This document shows positions 59,242 to 64,000 of a DNA stretch of 64,000 bases, one piece after another. A program made the translations under genes and the position numbers. The notes beneath the pieces are model-generated. The model was not told the origin of the DNA. It saw only the letters and a program-made list of their open reading frames with translations, and ran no database searches. Source of the stretch: Gymnorhina tibicen (lineage: Eukaryota > Chordata > Aves > Passeriformes > Artamidae); assembly GCA_013399875.1 (NCBI GenBank), contig VXAZ01000415.1:363544-427543 (forward strand), in the 5' to 3' direction. Within the stretch, counting starts at the first letter, position 1. Each line of letters opens with the position of its first letter.

Positions 59242-62235
59242 TAGCTTAGCTACAGCTGAATACTGAGAAACAGTAAAACTTTGGATGAAGACTCATCCTT
59301 CTAAATTTATTGGGAGTTCAGTCATTTATACCAATGAGGCCCTAATTCTCCCATGCAAATGGAAGCCACTGACAGTACAAGCACATCCCGTGTGTGTCAC
59401 TGGTTTTACAGATGAAGAATGCAGTGGAGCAAATTTGGTAACAGTTGTGTTTGGGTGAATTATCCTTTGATAAAACCAAGTAGTTTGTTTCACACAAGAA
59501 CAAGAAAAAAACAACAAAAAAACCCCCAAAACAAAACAAAACAAAACAAAAAAGAAGATAAAACTGAAATTCTGCAATTTCTCTGTTAACTTATTGTGCA
59601 TCACTCATTTTTTCCCATGTCGAGATTTATTTCCATCTACCTAATTCTGTCTCTGCATTTTCTATGTGGAAGTGTTGTCTGAGATAGACACAATGTCTAT
59701 ATTTACACAAAAGAACTATTTAAGTTGTTTCATCATTTCATTTCGTGGTTGTATCTATCCCATATAGCTGTTCTGCTTTTTTAAATAGCTCCTGGAGTGA
59801 GGGTTTTGCAGATTGTAAAGAGGTGATTCTTTACTTTCTTTTCCTGGAAACCTGGTCATTTGCACTTGCAAGAGGGTAGTAAAGTGACAGGAATCTTATT
59901 TTCAGTCTTCTGAAACAGAAAGGTTTTTATTTTCATTCTGAATTCTTTTTGAAATTTTAAATTTGGTTGTGATTTCACCTGTAAGGAGAAATGTATTTTT
60001 TAAAAGGCATCTTCCTTCTGCAAATACAACAGAGGTAAACCCAAAAGTTTTCTAAGAGTTCCCTGTTTTCCTTTGGCTTAATCAAATCATGACCAACTTC
60101 CCTCCTCAGCTCTTGGGGGAGTAAAATATTTGCTTCCCAGTAGAGATGTCCTGGAGTTGGATGGCTTCTGATGTCAAAAAAGTTGTAAAGTCTTTGTGAA
60201 TCCACCAACCCTTTCTGGATTCGTAGTTTGACGGTGGTGTCTTCTGGGAGTTTTGATAACTTCCAGTATTTACAGCCCTATTTTTGATTTTGAAAGATCT
60301 CAGACCTATTTCCAGAAGAACACGTGAGCTGGAAAGGAGGAAAGTGAGATGAAAAAAGAGAGTTTAGGGGTGAATACATTGAGATTTCATTCAGCGTTGA
60401 AATGTACATGTTTAAAAGACAATAAGCAGTGCAAGATGAAGATTTTTGTAAAACATGAGCAATTAAGGACTCCTTTTTTGTGACTTCTGTTTAATTCAGC
60501 TGTTGAAAACTGATTCTGCTTTTCTGAGACTCATGAAACTCAATTTGCGCAATCTTTTCAGGCTTTAAATCACATTTTCCTTGGAGATATCATTACTGAT
60601 GCTAAAAACAAGATGTTTTAACGTTACACAGTGCTAGAATAAATTGGGATGTACAGGCCTGGTGTGAAGTGTTGAAGGGGTGAGGAGAGTGTGCGTGAAG
60701 GCAGAACAACGTTTGACAAGCTGAAAATGGAGGAAACCTTAGGGGGATGTTCTTTCTAATGCGGGGGATCAATTAATACAAAACACAAAGTAAACAGAAA
60801 ATATCAAAGCAGTTTGTTGGGGTGGAATCACTGGAAAAATCACTGGTTAGGAAGTATGAATCCTATTACCTGTAGGCTGCTATCTTAAGCCTGTAACTCT
60901 AAATGTGGAAAAACAGTTTTAAATTACTTCCCTGGCCTGAGTAAAATGTTGTGTTTGTCCCTTTGCCTCCTTGGCTATAAATATTGTTTTCATAGCAACC
61001 AATCTGAACCAAACCTTCTGTACCACAGTTCCATGTTCACTTCTGGCTATTGGCTGGTATGGGAAATGCTGAAATAACTAGGAAAGACATAACTGTGACT
61101 GGAAGGGAAAACGATGAAAATCATATGTGAAAGGATTAAAATAGACTTTGAATGACTATTGAAATGACTAATAGTTTGCAAACCATCTGCTGTTAATTTT
61201 TGTTGTTGCTTTGTGGAGGGACAAGGGAAAAGATTTCCTTCCACTTGAATTTTGCCTAATTTGAATTAGACAATGATAGAATTTATATTATCTCTAAAGT
61301 AGTTGCATTTGGGATACATTAACCAGTCCCTCTGAGATGTTTTTATAAAGCCCTATTTTGTCCTTCAAGTTTCTGACCCATTCAATGAAACACTGCAAAG
61401 CAAGGCAGAGAAGGTGTCCCTGCCTTACAAAGTGAGTAGCAGGATTGAGTGTGGGCCCAGACAGGTTATTCCTCATGATTCTGCTTCCTTCCCATATTTT
61501 TTGCTGGTAGACCACCCGTAAAAATATCTCAAGATGAACATGTAATTTACAAGAGAATTAAACGCAGGAAAAGACGTGGTGGGCTGTGCTGTGTTTGCTC
61601 TTCAACCACTGGTCTGTGCAGATGATGTGAGATTTTTGGACCAAGTATTGGGCTCTCCTGTTGTGCCTGTCTCAGTTATTCCTGCATTACCCCGTTTCTC
61701 GGAACAATCTTAAGCAAGGGTTTGATTTGCAGTCAAAATCCCCCATGGCACAATGGTATTGATGGGGTTGGACAGGGTGCGAGGATTTACTCGCTGTGAA
61801 TAAGGAAATTGGTGGAGGGAAAGGAAAGGGTCGTGTTAGGACTTCTGAGTCCCAGGAAGTGGATCTTGCATGTTTTAACACTTCCCAAAGAGAGATGCTG
61901 ACTGAGTTCCTTGACCACAGCAGTTATTAAGTTCAGCATGAAGAGGAAACCAAGGTAGTAAATGGATATTGAAAGGGGGATAAAAAGGAGAAAGCACAAG
62001 TGCTGGAGCAGACATGACAAGGTGACAGCAGATACAAGAAAATGCTTTGTGTGACTTGGCTAACAGATTTCAAGCAAAAATTTCTGGGGATTGAGGTCAG
62101 CCATTTATCTCTCCTTCCAATCCCATGTGAACCTCCCAGGTAAAAACTGGACATTGGGACTAGACTGAAAGGAGGAATAGTGAGGAATTCTTACCATATA
62201 CCTCAGTTTCTAGATGAGGGTTTCCTGAGATATTA
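59242..62235. other. Non-coding unique sequence
   Basis: No gene is seen. Apart from the A/C simple repeat at 59502-59556, nothing is recognised. The composition is typical AT-rich background. Confidence 0.6.
59502..59556 (+). repeat. A-rich (AAAAC)n simple repeat
   Basis: An A-rich tract contains several consecutive AAAAC units (core about 59527-59550) after an AACAAC/CCCCC imperfection. Confidence 0.92.
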
Positions 62236-62683
62236 TCATAGAATAAAATCTCAGAATCATTTAGATTGGAAAAGACCTCCCAGACCATCGAGTCCGTCCT
62301 GCGACTGATGCCCACCTTGTCACCCAGCCCAGAGCACTGAGTGCCATGTCCAGGCCTTCCTGGGACACCTCCAGGGATGGGGATTCCACCAGCTCCCTGA
62401 GGAGTCCACTCCAATGTTTAGTGACCCTTTCCATGGGGAAATTGCTCCTGGTGTCCAACCCGAGCCTCCCCTGGCCCAGCCTGAGGCCGTTCCCTCTCCT
62501 CCTGTCCCTGTTCCCTGGGAGCAGAGCCCGACCCCCCCGGCTGCCCCCTCCTGTCAGGGACTTGTGCAGAGCCACAAGGGCCCTCCTGAGCCTCCTTTTC
62601 TCCAGGCTGAGCCCCTTTCCCAACTCCCTCAGCTGCTTCTTGTAGGACTTACTCTCCAGACCCTTCACCATGGGCCCTGCTCT
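62236..62683 (-). mobile_element. CR1 LINE 3' fragment, about 450 bp
   Basis: Complementary CR1 sequence runs from the TCATAGAATAAAATCTCAGA tail through GCCCAGAGCACTGAGTGCCA, CTCCAGGGATGGGGATTCCA, the AGCAGAGCCCGACC and CTCCTGTCAGG blocks, to ACTCTCCAGACCCTTCACCA. It is the same subfamily as the copies at 46891 and 6925, and it keeps an open ORF2 tail (separate entry). It is CpG-bearing and looks less decayed than most copies here. Confidence 0.95.
62261..62671 (-). pseudogene. CR1 ORF2 C-terminal remnant, 136-codon open frame
   Basis: The minus-strand frame is uninterrupted for 136 codons and carries CR1 ORF2 C-terminal hallmarks in order: LRELGKGLSLEKRRLR, then ALVALHKSLTGG, RGNGLRLGQGRLGLDTR, MERVTKHW and LVESPSLEVSQEGLDMALSA. 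The RT core with its catalytic motif and the endonuclease lie upstream and are absent because of 5' truncation. HW.RLPRE, seen intact in the copy at 2536, is altered here (HWSGLLRE). It is non-functional by truncation. The intact frame suggests a comparatively young insertion or luck. Confidence 0.85.
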
Positions 62684-63956
62684 AAATTACTAGGAATTAC
62701 TGAAAGGAATTTTTAGGTTTTCACCAAGGGTTCCAGGAGCCTCAGGAGAAACCTGCTCTCTCCATTCCTCTCTCAGAAGCCTGGTTCTGGTGTCTAACAC
62801 ACCTTGGCTAATGCCAAATAGCATATGGTGCTAGCTACAGTTGCAAATATAATTCAGTGAGAAAGAGCTGAGAGCACCTTTGGAGTTGTCACAAGCCACC
62901 CAACCTTATAATAAGCTGTTGTTGTGTGTTCTGCAGCTTGTCACTCGTCCAGCTTTTTCATCGTTCGTGAGGTCTTGTTTACAAAAATTTCAGACAATAA
63001 ATGTGTTGCAGAATAGCAAGGATTTAACAAATAACGTGCTGCTGAAGCACCTCGGAAATACCTTTTTTTTTTTTCTCAACTCCACTTCAACCCCAAGTAC
63101 ACACATAGATTAAAACATTTTTATGACATGCTGGGGTCTAGACCTTTTTAAAGGCTTTTTAGAGGTCTAGATTATATTGTTCTGAGACAGCATCTTGGTC
63201 TGACACAGAAATCCAGCCTCTTAACGACTGCATCAACATCACAGCAGCTCTGCTTTAATTAAATCTTCACAATTAGACAGGCTTGTTATTGTATGTCATT
63301 AGTCTTCCTAATACCTTTTTACCTATTATCACCTCATTTTCAAGCACGCATCTGTTGCAGGGAAGCTGCTTTTCCACCTCACTTCATTGCTTACTGATTT
63401 ACACCTAAAAGGCTTTAGGCAGTTATGTTAACAATTATGAATTGTCTCGGTGAAAGTCTAAGGAACAGATAAAAAAATATGCTGGAGCAGTGAGCTGAAT
63501 ATAAATGTGAGGAACAGACTCTGGAATTCACTAATTTTTTTTTTCCTTTTGGGGCTTGCATTTCCATTTGGCTCAATTCTTTCAGAAATGTCCCTTCCAG
63601 GAGACATCTGAGTACAAACTCTTCACTCAGTTTGGTTTCTGAACGGGGGAAAATTGTTACATTCATTCCCTAGAATGGTGGCTGAGCATCAGTGTTTTTC
63701 TGTTTTACATCTCTGAGAACTCAGTTAAGATATTTCATAACAACATATACCAAAAAAAATTATGATACTTTGACTTTTGAGAACGTTAAATTTCACATAA
63801 CCCTCTATTTGTCCTTGTGTCTGATAATCAGCTCTGTGCACCTCTAAGATGTTTGGGGTGTGAAAACTGGGCTGTTATTGTCAGCCAGAACCTACATCTT
63901 TTGGGTTTTATGATCTTCTATTAATTTTCATGACAAAGTTACAATGCCAGTTATAT
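62684..63956. other. Non-coding unique sequence
   Basis: No gene is seen. A hairpin-forming pair (TCTAGACCT at 63137-63145 and AGGTCTAGA at 63163-63171) lies here. T-runs lie at 63064-63075 and 63534-63543. Confidence 0.6.
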
Positions 63957-64000
63957 TCTCTCTCTCTCTCTCTCCCTCTGCACATATATATATATATATA
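63957..64000 (+). repeat. Compound (TC)n-(AT)n microsatellite at window end
   Basis: A TC repeat at 63957-63979 is followed by GCAC and an AT repeat at 63984-64000 that continues past the window edge. Confidence 0.95.

Noticed and set aside
1..64000. CRISPR arrays, tRNA, rRNA, snRNA or known microRNA genes
   Set aside because: No direct-repeat/spacer arrays, cloverleaf-type sequences or remembered conserved RNA strings were seen on either strand. A covariance-model scan was not possible here.
1..64000. Endogenous retrovirus or LTR element
   Set aside because: No matching long terminal repeats, primer-binding site, polypurine tract or gag/pol-like frames were recognised. Diverged solo LTRs could still be missed by eye, for example within 9609-10392.

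Overview
The window is non-coding avian nuclear DNA, either intergenic or inside a very large intron. The main evidence is its repeats. It holds about a dozen 5'-truncated CR1 LINE pieces with bird-type 3' ends, on both strands and of different ages. There is no Alu, L1, bacterial gene structure, rRNA, tRNA or CRISPR array. It also has a simple-repeat profile normal for an amniote and a short assembly gap next to a homopolymer. The species cannot be named from this sequence; a neoavian bird, plausibly a passerine, fits the CR1 types. No open reading frame reads as a host protein. The longest frames either lie antisense or in part within CR1 copies, or are GC-rich chance frames.

Layout. Positions 1-10970 form a CR1-bearing left flank: minus-strand CR1 at 2536, 3271 (old), 6925 and 8359, and plus-strand CR1 at 10393 and 10815. 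A poly-pyrimidine tract and a 19-base gap lie at 9466-9608. Two related ~67 bp segments at 718 and 4911 are a small dispersed duplication. Positions 10971-34186 contain no CR1 that I can see. This tract holds candidate conserved noncoding segments (15560, 25260), an exon-like block with splice-like ends (22777-22917), a tiny CpG-dense patch (29427-29514) and a (TAA)n microsatellite. Positions 34187-46890 hold one old CR1 and otherwise unique sequence, with a perfect EBF-type palindrome (40571-40584) and other inverted repeats. Positions 46891-64000 are again CR1-rich and include an ancient amniote-type CR1 3' end (48495) and a MIR-like CORE-SINE relic (55345).

Nothing here forms a pathway. 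The biological reading is a regulatory-desert-like or intronic interval, stratified by several generations of CR1. Two CR1 copies still keep open stretches of the ORF2 C-terminal frame. I found no convincing undescribed system. The best leads are the exon-like block, the EBF palindrome pair, the short perfect inverted repeats and the CR1-free tract. All calls are by eye and need alignment to confirm.
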